Part shown: piece after piece, positions 46,301 to 61,000 of the stretch | Layout: each line of letters begins with the position of its first letter | Position numbering within the stretch: position 1 is the stretch's first letter | From: Undaria pinnatifida | Taxonomy: Eukaryota > Sar > Phaeophyceae > Laminariales > Alariaceae | Length of the DNA stretch: 64,000 bases | Assembly: GCA_012845835.1 (NCBI GenBank) | Contig: JABAKD010000001.1 | Span: 19,338,890-19,402,889, forward strand | Direction of reading: 5' to 3' | Program-made: the position numbers and the translations under genes | Notes under the pieces: model-generated | Told to the model about the DNA's origin: nothing | The model's database searches: none | What the model saw: only the letters and a program-made list of their open reading frames with translations

Positions 46301-49300
46301 CCGCGAAGTGACCCGTATCTCGCGGGTCACGACCCGAGCCGACCCGCAAGGTTTTGGAAACCTCTTGACCCGACCCGACCCAACCCGTGAGATTCTGAAA
46401 CCCCCTTGACCCGACCCGCGGGTCGGGTCATGACCCGTGAAAAGCCCTGGTATTTTTTGTCGGACTGGTATATTGTAACAGCATTAACGGCAGTATCAGC
46501 AGCAACAGCAGTAACAGGACAGCTTTTTTACTAGTACAGAGGTGAATGAGTCAATAATGCATCATACGTGCAGTATGCTGGTCGTGTGCGTTCGAAGAAA
46601 AAAAAAGCGGAAAAAACCCCCGTCACACCCAAAGCGCACAGCATCAGGCTACATAAACTACAGAATCAACGCGACCGTGGCCAACTCCCGACGGCATGAA
46701 CCGAATCACACCAATTTGCCCCAACCTCTCACGCTTCTGTAAAATATCGGGTTTTCGGAATTATCGGCGCCGTGCAGCTCGCGCAATCAAACATCCTCAA
46801 AGGGTACCGTAAAGCCCGACCGACAACGGTACTAAACAGACAGACAAGCAAACTTACCCCGTAATCCCATAATGGAAGCCTGTACGACCACACCCGCAAA
46901 TATATGTAGTCTATATATGTTTGCCGCACATGGCAAAAAGAAACGGCCTCGGTGGCCTCGGTCCCTCGTTCTTGCCTCGTTTATGATAGCTCCTGTGCTG
47001 CCCGCCCATCGTTTCGCAGCGAGTTCGTCGGCCAGGGGGAGATGGCGTTCTCTCCCGCGCTGAGCTCCGATCGTGCTGGCGAGATGGCTCTCCTGTACTC
47101 CCGCTGGATGCTGCAGGTTTGCAAATCGCTTCGTTACCCGCTATTGGGACCCTAAGAAAGCCAGGAAAAAAGCACAAACAGGAACAATGAGAACACTTTC
47201 CTAAAAAACATACTACCGTGCCGGTAAACACGTTCGCTCCTGTTATCGTCATTTGTCGCTGCTCCTCAGCTTCCAGTATATTCCGCGGTTGCTTCCGCTA
47301 GCAATAAACAGGGCAAGGTTGTCCCTTGGCTCTGTCGCGCGAGGCCTAGCCACGGGAGCCGTCCGCGCATCACGTTCCGCGTTGACTGCTCGGTTAGGGC
47401 CGGTTTTGAAGCGCCCGTGTCGTACCATAAGTTGCAAGTTCCTGGAAGCACTGCCTGTGCACGTTTATTTTAATACACCAACAAGCAACAACTAAATCAA
47501 CGATATATATAGGAGGGGCTGATGAAATTATTTAATTTATACCCTTTAAAGGCATTATTGCAGTTATCGTTCATGGTAGAGGGAAACGATGTGCACGCAT
47601 GAATAGGAAGCAGCACAACCATGTATGTACGACTCTCGAAACATCCATCTTCGACACGAAATTGATTATTTGCAACTTTTATGGGACCATCGTTTTTTTT
47701 TGTTCCTTCCCTTGGTTTTGTTTTTCTTTCTGTTCTTTTTCATGATTGGTCAACATAAGAAGCTCATGGTGCATAACTTCTCCCCCCGCGGTGCTCCACC
47801 TCGAAAGGGATACGAGGTCAATGCCCAAAAGACTGGGGGCAAGCAACAAATGCGTACACCCCCCCTCTATATTACCGTCAAATATGTTTCTTGAATTAAT
47901 TTCATCACTGCCGAGCTAGTGCTCGCGAAGTAGGAGAGTGTTTTTTAATTCTCCGGCTGATGGGGAAAAATGAAGCTTAAGCTCACTACACTTCTACGAA
48001 TTTTCATATGTGTCGTGTGCCAATTTATCTCAATTATTATCGCAATCTAGCGCTAGCTGGCGTATCCTTCGCGTTCCGTGGACATGACAGTAGCGCCAGC
48101 TGATGTACAATATCATTATTTGGCTGATTCACTACCCTCGCCTATGTATGTTTCTTTGTCGGATGAGCTCACAACACCAGTACCGTTACCGTCGCGCGTG
48201 TGCCCTCCCTCAATTCGATTCGTTTTTTTTTTCTTGTCTCGATATGTGGGGTTTCGCTTCGCAGTGGGCGTTCGCGGCAACGAGTACAACCATCGTTAGT
48301 GGGGCCATTGCGGAACGGGTGGCTTTGCACGCATGTGAGCACCCCTTATGCCCTGCAGCGCAACATGGAAAAAAAAACGCGTTTTACTCTTGTCAGCGCT
48401 AGGAATAGCACTGCACTTGCTGTGAGCTTTATTAGCGCCCTCGGAAGGGGATAAGCCCTATTGGGACTTGAGAGGAAAGGTGTGTCGAAAAAAACCTGAC
48501 GAGGACGGCACGACCCAAAACGACGCGAGCTAATTAAGTTCGGGGATGGTGCTTGGTTATTTGCCGGGTTTAAATTCATGTAGTTATCATAGGGCACGCC
48601 CGTTCGTAGCATGAAGTATCGTACCTGGAATGCTGTACGCTCACGCTAGCAATAGGACCGCAGATACGATCTGTTGTATCACTGTAAGATCCATTCTGAG
48701 ACTTGGGAGGAAAAAGGTGCCGAAAAAACGTGCCGATTTCGTACAAGATCGGCGACACAAACAAAAATCAACACTGGCTGATCAAGTTAAGGGGGTGGTG
48801 TTTGGTTGCCGAACTTAAATGGATGCAGTTATGATAGGAAGGATACACCCACCCGCAGCACGAATTATCGTACCTGAGATGCTGCTACCCATAAAACCGC
48901 AGTTTCGATATGTTGTATGGCTTCAATCGCCGTAGTTCGATCCTAACAAGGTTAAACTTTGTGGAGACTTTTCGAGGGAAAGCTTGCAAAAAAAAACGTG
49001 ACGATTTTGTACAGCATCGGCGATATGCGAAGAAGACCGGGCTGATGATGTTAGCGGGTGAAGCTTATTAACGCCGAGCCTCAATGCATTTAGTTATAGT
49101 AGGACACGCCCTTAGCAGGCACTGTGGTATGCTTCACGCTCAGACTCATCCCACAGTAAGGGCTGTGTTCTTTTTGGGCCAAACGTCTCTGACCGGTGAC
49201 CTCATGTGCGGAACTATCGGCTAGTATGATAACAATCGGTTAGTACGATAACTATCGGTTAGTATGAGAACTATCGGTTAGTATGATAACAATCGGTTAG

Positions 49301-52300
49301 TATGATAACTATCGGTTAGTATGATAACTATCAGTTAGTAGTATTGGTATATTAGTGGGACTGACGAATACATAGAAATGTTGGTCGGGCTGCGCGAACA
49401 AATGTCTTCGAAGTCATGTTTCGGGTGATGATGGATGATGATGGATTATGATGGATTATGATGGATATGATGTTCACATTGAGATGCTCATGTTAGGAGC
49501 TTAGAAATTTATTAGAAGCTTCTATTGCACCCCTACCGTGGGATGACTCATTCATGACAAAGACAGTTAGTTCTACGGCTAGGGTTAGGGTTCCAGCGAG
49601 ACCACAGTTAGTTGCCATTTGTTGGATCACTGCTGTACATCGGGCCTAAAACGGTTGAACCACACCCTCTTGAGACTTGAGAGGAAAAACGCGAGGAAAA
49701 ACAAAAAAATGGCGATTTCGTACGGCATCGGCGACACGAGGCTGCTGTTCCTATTGGGGTAGACCACGCGCCCGAAGTGCAAGGTAGGAATATGTACAAT
49801 ACGCGCGCAGGATGGTGATATTTGCATAGTGTAGTGCTACATACTCTTTCGAGATGGTTTGATAAAAACCGCGTTTTTTTTTTGTTCAAGCCCCGTATCT
49901 GTGGTCCCAAAGAGGTTGGTAGGATGGCTGAGACAGAACAGGGTTGCCAAGTAAATCGTGTTGCGCGGTACGTAGATGGCACCATACGTTCTCAGTCTAC
50001 TTCGAAGTATTGATTCTAAGGCTCGAGTTCGTTGTACTAGGTAGCTGGCAATCTCGTTGGTCAGTCGGCATTTCTCTGGCTCTCGCCGCTATGCCGATCC
50101 AATTTCACCCTTCCCCCCCCGCCCTTCCCACCTTCTCGTTCGCTTCGGGGCTGGGCCGCAATCATGCCATTCTTGTCGGCCTCATTCGTGCAGACTTTAT
50201 CTACGCGATTGTCATCACCGGCATTATTTACCCCGTGGTGGCACACTGGGCGTGGGCGGAAACGGGTTGGGCAAGCCCTTATCGCCGGGAAGGCGTCCTA
50301 TTGGCGGGCTGTGGCGTCGCTGACTTCTCTGGCTCGGGGGTCGTCCACGTGACAGGTGCTTTTCCAACCTTTAAAAGATATTGTAGCTCGAGCAAGGAAC
50401 TCGTGCTGGTGGGTACGCGTAGCTGTTGTCAACTCAACCCAACCCAACCCAACCCAACCCAACTCAACCCAACCCAACCCAACCCAACCCAACCCAACCC
50501 AACCCAACCGAACCCAACCCACGGCTTTCCTTCCTCTGCGTATGTCAATTTTACCTCTCCTCCTCTCTTGGCGCTAATATGGTGCTCAGAAATACAAGTA
50601 GCTGTTACCTTTGACCATGATAGGTCGCACAATCACGCTGGCTCTGGTGATCCAGCTGTTTTAGTGTGTTGATTTCGATGACCTCGCTACCTCCGGGAAG
50701 GACGGTCGTAACTCTCCGTGACAGCACTCCAGAAGGAAGGCGGGTACCGTGCATGGAATAACATCACAGTACGTGCTGCGTCTGCCTTGCCCGCTTTTGC
50801 CGCTTTTAGGGGGTTTGATGGCGCTTGTCGCTGCGGTGCTGACAAGGCCAAGAGGGGGAAGGTTCGACGCGATGGGTCAGTCATGCCGCCTGGAAAAGCA
50901 AAGCCCTGCTCTGAACGTTCTGGGGGGCTTGATTCTTTGGGCCGGTTGGTTCTTCTTCAACGCTTCAGGGGTACGATCGTTCACCGAACAACCAGACGCT
51001 GTGAGTAACAACCTCACGCGGTGACTAACAAGCTGACGCTGAGAAAATCATTAAGACGATGTCCGTAACAACCGGACGATGTGAGCAACGCGGAGACGCT
51101 GTGAGGACGGGTTAGAGCTAGGGGAGACGATTGTTCACCGAACAACCATACGTTGTCAGCAGCGACCAAACCCGGTGGGTAACAACCAGGAGCTGTGAGT
51201 ATCAATCAGACGCCGCGAGTATGGGATAGAATCAGGGCTATAATCTTTCACCGAACAACCAGGTGCTGAAAGTTGTCAACCAGACTCAACCAGACGCTGT
51301 GAGCAACGACCGGACGCTGTGAGCAACGACCGGACGCTGTGAGCAACGATCGGACGAGCTGTGAGTAAGGCTATGACCGTGCACCGAACAACTAGGCGCT
51401 GTAAGTGTCAACCAGAAGCCGTGAATATCAACCAAACGCTGTCAGCAACAGCCAGACGCTGTGACTAACAACCAGGCGAGCTGTGAGCAACGGCCAGACG
51501 AGCTGTGAGCAAGGGATAGTTAGGATGACGGTCGTTCACCCAACAACCAGACGTTGTGAGTACCAACCAGACATTGTGAGTAACATCCAGACGCCGCCAG
51601 AAACGACCAGACGCTGCGAGTAAGGGGTGACGTTCGTTCACGGAACAACCATACGCTGTGAGTGTCAACCAGGCGCTGTGAGTAGCAACCACACGCTGTG
51701 AGCAGCGACCAGATGCTGTGAGTATCGACCAGACGAGCTGTGAGTAACGGTTAGAGTTGTGGTGACGATTGTTCACCGAATAACCATACGCTGTGGGTAG
51801 CAACCAGACGCTGTATATAACAACCAGTCGCGGTGAGTAAGGGTTTGGGTTAGGGTTAGGGCGGTAGCGAAACCGTACAGTGTGACTCTCTTGCGCATAC
51901 ACCCTCAACTGCAAGACCACTAGTGCGAAACGTTAGCCTCCTTCGGTGTGAGCAACGCCTGCTAACCGACCAACCAGACCCCTTGCCTACAAGCATCTGG
52001 AGCGCGGAAGTACAGCTTTGAAACTCGGGGCAGCCTTTTTTGTGGACGTCCGGTTAACCGTACTCAGTCTTACACAGATGGTGTGGGGTGCGGATGTATA
52101 TAACGTACGATTAAGATTAGGGTTAGGGGAACGGCATGCCCGACGGCTCTGTTGCGCGCACCCGCAGCCGAAATGCCAATGTACAGTGGGCTATCCGGGT
52201 TAAAATCGTTCTTAAAAAAAAAAACAGACTTGACCGCTTTATTTTAGAGCCCCAAAAACCCTCCCGATACTAATTCCAAGTAAGTTGTCCCCAAAATTGG

Positions 52301-55300
52301 CCTCCAGTTGCAAAAGGGGTTAATATCATAGCGGTCAAATTAGCTTGTCACGTCTTGCGAATCCTATAATGAAACCATTTTGATGTCCAATATGAGATAG
52401 TTGGCTATGCGTCGACGGCTGATGCTACACGTTTTTGAAGTTGGTAGTTGTTAGTTGGTAGTTGGTAGTACGGGAACTATAGTAATCAGGGCGTACGACA
52501 AACGCCAAACCTACATATTCCCCAACTTTTGCTGGCCATATTTGGTCCTGATTATTCTTATTATTCCTAATTTTTTTCTTCATCCCATTTATTATCCTCG
52601 CACTATTCTCGCGCTCCCTCCCAGTAGTATCAGATCCGGGGTCACATAGCGGGCCCTCCCCCCCCCTCCCCACTACGGTACGTGCCTTCAATTCTATCTT
52701 GAGAATAATTCAGCATGTTCTTCCCTCTTTGACTCGCGTCGGTAGGGTTGGGCGTAATAACAGCGATGCAGGTATGTAGATAAGAGCGGTGCCACAGGCC
52801 TGTTCCGAGAGTCTTAAACCGGGTACCCCACGTATGATAGAGCAAAACGTCGGTAACCCTTGTCGGTCTGTTGGCCCTGTCACTGCGACCGCTCACCGAA
52901 CAGCCTGACGCCGCGACCAAGAGCGATAGGGTTAGGATTAGGTTTACGATCGTTCACCGAACAGCCTGACGCCGCGACCAAGGGCGATAGGGTTAGGGTT
53001 AGGTTTATGATCGTTCAACGAGTAGCCAAACGCTGTGAACAAGGGTTTGGGTTCGGGTTAGGGTTAGTTTAGGGTTAGGGTTAAGGTTTGGGCTAGGCCC
53101 ACGGTTATTCACAGAACATCCGGAGGCTGTGAGTAATGGTTAGGCGTAGTGTTAGGGTCTCTGCAGCGCTATGTTGCGCGCACACGCGTTGCTGCAACGC
53201 CAATAGCGCGAAACGTCAGCGGAAATTGGCTAACCCTAACCCTAGCCCTGAGAAAAACCACCCTCGGCGGCGGCCAAGGTAGGGTTAGTGTTCCTTTTGT
53301 GCCATGCTTGCTGCTTGTGTGCTTGCGGTGTTGACCATTCGTCGTGATCGGCTGTGCGTGACCAGCCATTGCTGTAGCATCTGATACTAACAATAAAGCT
53401 ATGGTGTCTTACGTGTCTTACGTGGTATACTTGGAAGTATATGTAACCCGTGTACTGCTTGCTCCCTTGGTTGTATTTGGCCCTGTTGCGGTTGCCTGGA
53501 AGGTTGTAGAGGGTTTTACGGGCAAGAAAGACTAGGGGAATGATTCTAAAAACCAAAGCAATTGTCCAACTGTCGATACCAGCTCCCGACGCCTGCTGCG
53601 ATTGGGGGTGGCACTTTTTGGCCCAAAATGAAATATTTCCTCAATTACGGGGCTCTATAACCCATCTTAACCCACCTTAACCCATCTTAACCTATCTTGA
53701 CCCATCTTAACCCATCCATCTTAACCCATCTTAACCCATCTTAACCCATCTTAACCCATCTTAACCCATCTTAACCCATCTTAACCCATCTTAACCCACC
53801 TTACACCCATCTTGAGCCATCTTAAGCCATCTTAACCCATCTTAACCCATCTTGACCCAAAACCGTCGGAATGCAATTCTCGTTCAGTATTTTTTTTTTT
53901 TTGCATACCTAGGCCATGAGATTGGTAATCGGATTGCACTTTCATTTTTGTATTTTTTTTTCGGAGCAAGTACAGGGCTCCTCGAGCCAAGAATCTTGCA
54001 GGGAAAAAAAATTTGAACCTGTGCCGTAGGGTGCGTCTTTTGCATGCCACTATTTCCCTCTTCCACCTTTAACATTGTGTTTATAATTTTCAATTCCTCC
54101 TCATTAGGGGGGTGCGCCCCTCTTGCACCCTCAGCAATATTTCTATCGGCAAGTGCGAGTTGATAGTTTTCATCGGTAGGTCCCTTTTACACTTGGCTGC
54201 AGCCGGCTTGCTTCTGCGGCCGCAGCGCTACGACCGCAGACCGGGATAAACCAACCATTCTACAAGTTCTCTAATCAACGCATTCAAGCGGACAACAGTT
54301 AAAATCCTGTTGCGCGAGTTGGCTGAATCCGGCTCTTGTTTGTACTGCCGCGATTCTACGAGCCCTCTTATCACCGCATTCAAGCTGACGACAGTTACCA
54401 TAATCCTGCGGCGCGAGGTCCTACTACAGCGCCAGCTGAAGCATGTTTTATGCTGTCGATCTAACTGCTGTTGTGCACTATTGTTGCCGGAAATACGGGC
54501 AACTTTAACGGCAACCGGCACTACTCCGCTTGCTGCGTTTGCTGGCTGGACCCATCTGTCCCAAGCGATTTGTCAGGCATTATTACGAGCAAACGGCACT
54601 ACTCAACTAGTGGTTAACCTCGAACACTGCTAAGGTTGGAGTCAGGGGTTCAAATCTCGGTATGGAGATCTTTATTTTCCACAGACACCAATTGCCGAGA
54701 GCGCTTTATAGCGTGGGTAAGCGCAATTCGACGCCAGTCGACGAGGGGAGAAAGTGTTGAATCCTTCTCGTGATAAAAAGGAAGGCACGTACCATAGTGG
54801 GCAGAGAGGGGGGAGAAGAACCTGCATAGTGACCCTGGTTCTGAATTTCGTCTCCTGGGGGAGAAGGAGAAATGAGGTAAGAGATGGGATAAGTAAACAC
54901 GTAAAACATACTGATATAAAATAAGCAGAGGTAACAATTGCTGTACGTTTATGTCGTTGCTCTCCAACTCTGTGTACTATGCTCTTCTTGGCGCTTGACA
55001 GGTGGCCAAGTCGATGGTAAACACCGCCGTCTGTCCTTCGGGTGCCGCGGTGGTCGTGCTGTTCATTCATTGGTATCACCACCGCAGGTGCGTTGTATAA
55101 TCGATGCCACTGGACTAGTTGACGATGCCACTGGGCTAGTTGACGATACCACTGGACCAGATGACGATGTCACTGGACTTGTTGACAACCAGCGGCGTGA
55201 TCGGTGCACACTATAACGAGGATGCCATCGGCGCCACCCCGCCACATCCCACGCCTTGCGCTACCTTCGCGTTGTGGCTTATTGATCAATTGGCCGCCTG

Positions 55301-58005
55301 CGATGTCTGAGCCTTTTTCGTTGTTTGAACCCTTTTTCATGTTTTGCACCTTTTTTGTGCGTCAGGTTCGACCCGTGTATGACAATTAATGACGTCGTAG
55401 GGGGAGGCATCGTGGCGATGCCAGCATCCCCTCCACCTTCGTGGTCACGCGTAATTGACCCAGCTGCTGCGTGCGATGCCTTCGCCTATAGCACCTTTTG
55501 CACCCTTTGAACCTTTTCCTTTTTCGCCTTTTGCAACTTTTGCGCCTTAGGCGGCGGAAGTTTCGACCCCTTTACGACAACCAACGGCGTGCTTGGAGGC
55601 CTCGTGGCACTCGCAACATCCTCACAACCTTCGTGTTTTTGCGCTAAATGATGCCCTCGCCTTTTGCACCTTTTGCGCCTTTTGCGGCGTCAGTTTTGAC
55701 CCCTTCACGACAACCAACGGCGTGCTTGGAGGCCTCGTGGCGATCACAGCGTCTTCTTCCATGGTTGATACACACGGCGCTTTCTTCATTGGGATGGTGT
55801 CGGGAGTGCTTGTGTTCTACGGAAGCAAGCTCATGCTCATGGTTAAGGCAAGATACACCGTACGGCCTGTCTTTCTCTTGGCCTGCGTTTCTCTGGTGGT
55901 TGTGGCTTAGCATTGTGGCTGACCGATAGTACGACAGGTTTAGCACTCTTTCACTACTTTGGGTACTCTTAATACTATCGTCGGAATGTCGATAATTGTA
56001 TCGATAATGTTTGGCACTGTTAGGGTTATCTCGATATTATTTTATACCTAGGTCATGGGATGGGTTTCATCGACTCGCACCTTCATGTGGTGTCAGCTCT
56101 TCCTGTGATATTTATGGGCGCGAGGAATACCGCTGTATACAGCTACCTCAAGTGAGAAGCCTCATAAACTAACCGGTGCACCTCGACCGTGGCAGGCGTG
56201 TGTTAGGCCTTTACCTTACTACCTTAAATGCTATCCCTAGACGCGTGCTACGATAGAGGTGGCATGTTTTCTAAGCGAAGTACTTTTTGATTCATGAGGA
56301 TCGTTAACAACCCAAAACCGTCGCAATTCGTGTCATTCTCTTTTTCTACAATTAATTATTGTTGTTGTTGTTGTTGGTTTCTATGCCTGGGCCACGGGAT
56401 TTTTTGTCGGATCGGATTTGGCACTTTCCAGGTTTTGCTCGAAATCAATTTTTGGGTCACGAGCGCCAGAAAAAAAATGCTGTACCTCTACCTTAAACCC
56501 TCGCCCTAGTCCTACTCCTAGCCACAGCCCACGGTTGTGAGACCAGGGCGGCGTGCTGGCTATGGTTAATAAGCCGATACTATTTTGGGCTGTCTTGCTG
56601 CGGTTGCCTCGGTTGTAGCGGTTGTAGTATAGTTTTCATGTGTTGTTTTGTCAACATGCCTTACCATGCTTGCTATGTCGCCAAGGCACCACTCGTTAGT
56701 CTTGCTGCTTCTTTTGATCGTTTTACAACAGCGCTAACTGCTTCGGTTGGTCGGTAACAACTGTTGGTTACATAGCACTACCCACTGAGCTGCTCAATCA
56801 CGTGACTCAGTAGCTCAGTGGGCAGTGCTATATGACCAACAACAACAGCGCTATCACCAGCACGGCATGCTTGAATGTTTTCACACTCCACTCCGCGGTA
56901 GGCCTAGGGGGGCGATTTCCCGGCCCCGGCGTTACTTTGCAGAATGTTGTTGATGCTAGACCCGCAAGAGCTAGACCTTCGCTAACCACAGCACTGCCGC
57001 CGAGAGCGTTGGGCTTACCCGTGCACAATCAACATAACGAATAGCGCCGAATGTGCACCTCGCCCTGGCTCGAGAATTGGCAAGAGTACGGGGGCCGTGT
57101 CTAGACCTTCGGACCAATTCCGACTTCCAGCAGGCCGCTTGCCGAGATTAGGGCAAACTCGCCAGGCGTCTCTGGAAATGTTAGTCACGTACTCGAAGCA
57201 GGCGATGTCATTCCACTTCCTTCGCCCTCGTTCCTGATGTCTCCTGACCAAAAAGCTCGATAGGTTCCTCATTTCATGGGAACGATATTGTCTCCACAAC
57301 TGATACAGGGAAGCGCGATACCATAGCGTCTGCATGTTCAAACACAGACCCGAGTTTTTGTTCACGGCGTGACTGTTGTGTGGTGTGTTCATTTTGCCTT
57401 GTGGGGCAGATCGATGACGTCGTGGATGCGAGCGTTGTGCATGGACTGTGCGGACTGTGGGGCATGGTATCTGCAGGACTGTTCGTCACAGAAGCCGGGT
57501 ACGGGAGAGCGTTCAGCGAGGTACGTTGCATCCGAGCGTTAGCCCTGCAGTCGTCAAGCGCATGCACGCAACGGACAGTCCACGATATTGGAGATAATAT
57601 ATAGCTGCGGCTAGGACCACCTGCAGCAGGACGGTTGTAATCGTGGTCGAGTTGTGCGCGTTGGAGTGTGTTGTGGTGTGTGTGATGAGCCCACCTGGTC
57701 GGTCCGCAGAGATCTTGGTCTAACTCTCTTTTTTGTTTTGAAACCTCGGTCGGAAGTCGGATGCGTATGTAGTGTGATGGAGATGTGCGATGTGCGATGT
57801 GCGATACCAGTTGTGCGATGTGAGGTGTGAGGTGTGCGTTACAGCGATGTCGATAGAGGTAAAGGGGTCTAAAGGGGTCCTTAGTGTTTTGGCGCCGTCA
57901 AAACTAGAGAATCTCGTTTGCTCCACTTTATGGAGAGAAGTCAGCTTCAAACATCCGGGGGTATATGCGCAATATTGTTGGAGTGTTCTAGCAGTGTTAC
58001 TTGAG

Positions 58006-58051
<46 letters not shown>

Positions 58052-61000
58052 ATTGTTGTTTAATAACGTGTTATTGTTATTGTATGGGACTGGACGCATG
58101 CTATGGTAGGGGTGGAAGGGGTGCTTTTTTTTCTTGTTGGTATCTTGGGCTCCTCACTTACGGAGCTGTATGCCTCAGCACCACCACCACCACCACCACC
58201 CCATGAAATCATTTGACAACAATGAAAGTGAAACCCAACAAAAAATCCTATGGTCTACGAGTAGGTATAAAAAAGTATCATACTGCCAAACAAGATTGAT
58301 CTTCGGACTCATGTTGGGCCAAGGAGCTCCGGTACTCGGAAAATATTGTGGGCAAAACGAACAACCCCCATGGTAGCACTTGTGTGATGTAGATCGTGGT
58401 CTGTTTTCACACCTCGGACAGATAGATGACGATCTAGATCGTATATATTATACATATAGTATAGATCATACAGATTATACAGATTATACATGTAATCTAG
58501 ATAATCTCCATACATACATAGATGTCATGACATGCCTATCTGCCGTTATAAGATGCTGTACAGGCTCTGTACAGGGTCTGCACATTTTGAGAGAGTACAA
58601 CTCCAACCCAAAAACATGTGTTAGATGGTGCGGATCGTACGGCTTCCCACCCGGTAACATGAGCTAGATCGTATAGATCCTCCGCGGAAGATCTAGGTCA
58701 TCAAGTGGGGATTGGTGATCTGTCCGACGTGTGACCTTTTTCCGTTATGGTATGTTGCTTTATCGTGCATATCCCACCCGCCGAACCATGCGTTCAAGAG
58801 CTGTGCCGTGCAGATCCCACTCAATAAATGTTATCTATTTCGTACAGATTACATAGACCACAGCTTTTCTCTCCCGAAAGAGAGCTAGACCATGAAACGC
58901 AGGTGTCTAAGCTGTCCGATCTGTAGTGTACCAGATTCTGTCTATGTTGACAAGCTTGTTCTCACTTCCACGGCTGCACTTTACACTCCAACCAACCCAT
59001 CCCATCTCATGAAAGGGATGCGTGGTCAACGATCCACTGGCTACGACGCACATAACAGTAATGTTCAAACCTTACTCTTGAACCAGATGGATGCCTATCC
59101 TTTAAGATTCAAACAGTTATATTTAAAAAACGTAATTATAAAAGCTGTTGACAATGAGCCTTCGCTCTTTCTCCATCTCCTTGACGTTATTTTCCTCATG
59201 ACGCCCGTCCCATCGTGCTGTGCAGAGTCGAGCGAGTGAGTGCTGCGGGGTATTCTACGGCTGCGGCGGGAATTTACTGGGTAAGTCTTGGCTCTCAGGA
59301 ATATCGCGTTGCTGCTGAGTCATTCCACGGTAGCGTTGCAGCGGAAGGTTCTGTGTTCCTATCTTGAGGAGCTCAATCTATCACTCCAAGCACCACTTCG
59401 AAGATGTTCAATCCCGCAAGCCGACCAACCCAACACTATGCGCTCGGCCTAAAACAAAACATGTTCGTAAAAATATCAGACTAACCGGTAGTTACTCGCT
59501 TGAGGAGCTCAACCGGCCAGAAGGCGAGAAGGTTATAACCGCTAAAATGCTGTAATGCCAGAATAGGCCCCAAAACTGCAAACCCCTACCATTACTACCG
59601 CACTATAGATGCACTATAGCCGCACTATAAAGGGGCCGCTCTGTATTTGTAGCTCACTATAGATGTACTATAGAGGGGTGACTCCTTATTAGTAGCTGTG
59701 GCAATGATTGGCCTCTTGTTACACTGGTTGTTCTCCTTCAGACCGTTGAAAAAATGGGGGTAGCCCTTTTGAATGACAATAACCCCAACCCCCTTCGAAG
59801 GCCACCCCCAGCAATGCTCTGGCCTCTTACCACACTTTTTTCAGCTCTTTGAATGCCGACGGGGAAACATACGTATGATTGAGTGATATGATCGAGTTAT
59901 ATGATTGAGTGATATGATTGAGTGATATGATCGAGTGATATGATTGAGTGATATGATTGAGTGATATGATTGAGTGATATGATTAAGTGATATGATTGAG
60001 TGATATGTTTAAGTGATATGATTGAGTCATCCCATGTAAGGGGTTGCACATTTTGGGCCATTTCGGACCAAATGTTTCTGACGTTCTGACGTTCTGACCT
60101 CTTGTGAGCTGTTGTGAGCCGTTGTGAATTGCTCCTCAAGCCAGAAACTACCAGACGGATGTTGTGATATTTTTACATGATTATTTGTTTTAGGACTGGT
60201 CCGTAGAAATGGTGATCGCAGTTGCTGGAGCGAATATATGTCTTCAAAGCCATGCATCGGGTGTGGTGTTGAGCTCCCCACGTGAGGAGCTCAGAAACTT
60301 CTTAGAAACTTCCGCTACACCCCATACCGTGAGATTGTTGGATCAAGATTGTTAAAAACACTTCGACAGCAACACGCAAACACAACCGCAGCGTGAACGG
60401 TGTGGTTGATACGTCAGCAAAGAGACTGCTAGTTTTGGTCACGTCATTCGCACTTTGAGTTATGTCAGACTGAAAACAATACATAGGATACGTCTAGACG
60501 GCGGTCGTTCACAGGTCAGAATGTGAGCGGTACTTGGAAAACATCCAAATCAGTTGCTGGAGGCCTTATAATATCTCTGTCGTACAAAACAATGTCTACG
60601 TAGCATTAAACTTCTGGGGGGAATGGGTTGGAAGTTAACGCCTTTGGGACTTGAGACAAAAAAACGACGGAAAAAAATGACGACCACGCCATTACGTCGT
60701 CGGTCACATGAAGAAATCCGAGCTGGTGGTGTAGGAGATGTGTTCCACCTGCAACGCAGGAAGACATGAGGCAAGGGCGAGGCACGTCGATACTCGGACA
60801 GCCTCAAACCCTAAGCTCCTCCTAGACTCTTGGTTAGGTTGTGCTCGTGGCCTTTTGGTCTGTATCAACGGCTGCCGAAAGGGCTACTTGGTTTTGGAAA
60901 AGAAGGACGCAACATTATATTGCCATAATACAGTCAGGGCGCGGGCAATTAGTTGATCATGGTTTCAGGGTTTGGGGAGACGACATGCGCAACCAACACT

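Larger units (their letters stand above)
44768..46449. mobile_element. hAT-like nonautonomous transposon with 8-bp target duplication
   Basis: Ends CAGGGCTTTTCGCGGGTC and GACCCGTGAAAAGCCCTG are inverted. Perfect direct repeats GTATTTTT flank both ends (44760-44767 and 46450-46457), as for hAT elements, whose termini often start CAGGG. The interior holds (GGGTC)n arrays and a duplicated CTG-rich block, and no transposase. Inserted in Amt intron 3. Confidence 0.82.

Noticed and set aside
50298-50632. Open frames with GWVGLGWVGL or NPTQPNPTQP repeats
   Set aside because: Translations of the (CCCAA)n array in Amt intron 6.
54600-54660. Functional tRNA gene
   Set aside because: B-box-like word present, but I cannot pair an acceptor stem or anticodon arm; treated as SINE-like.
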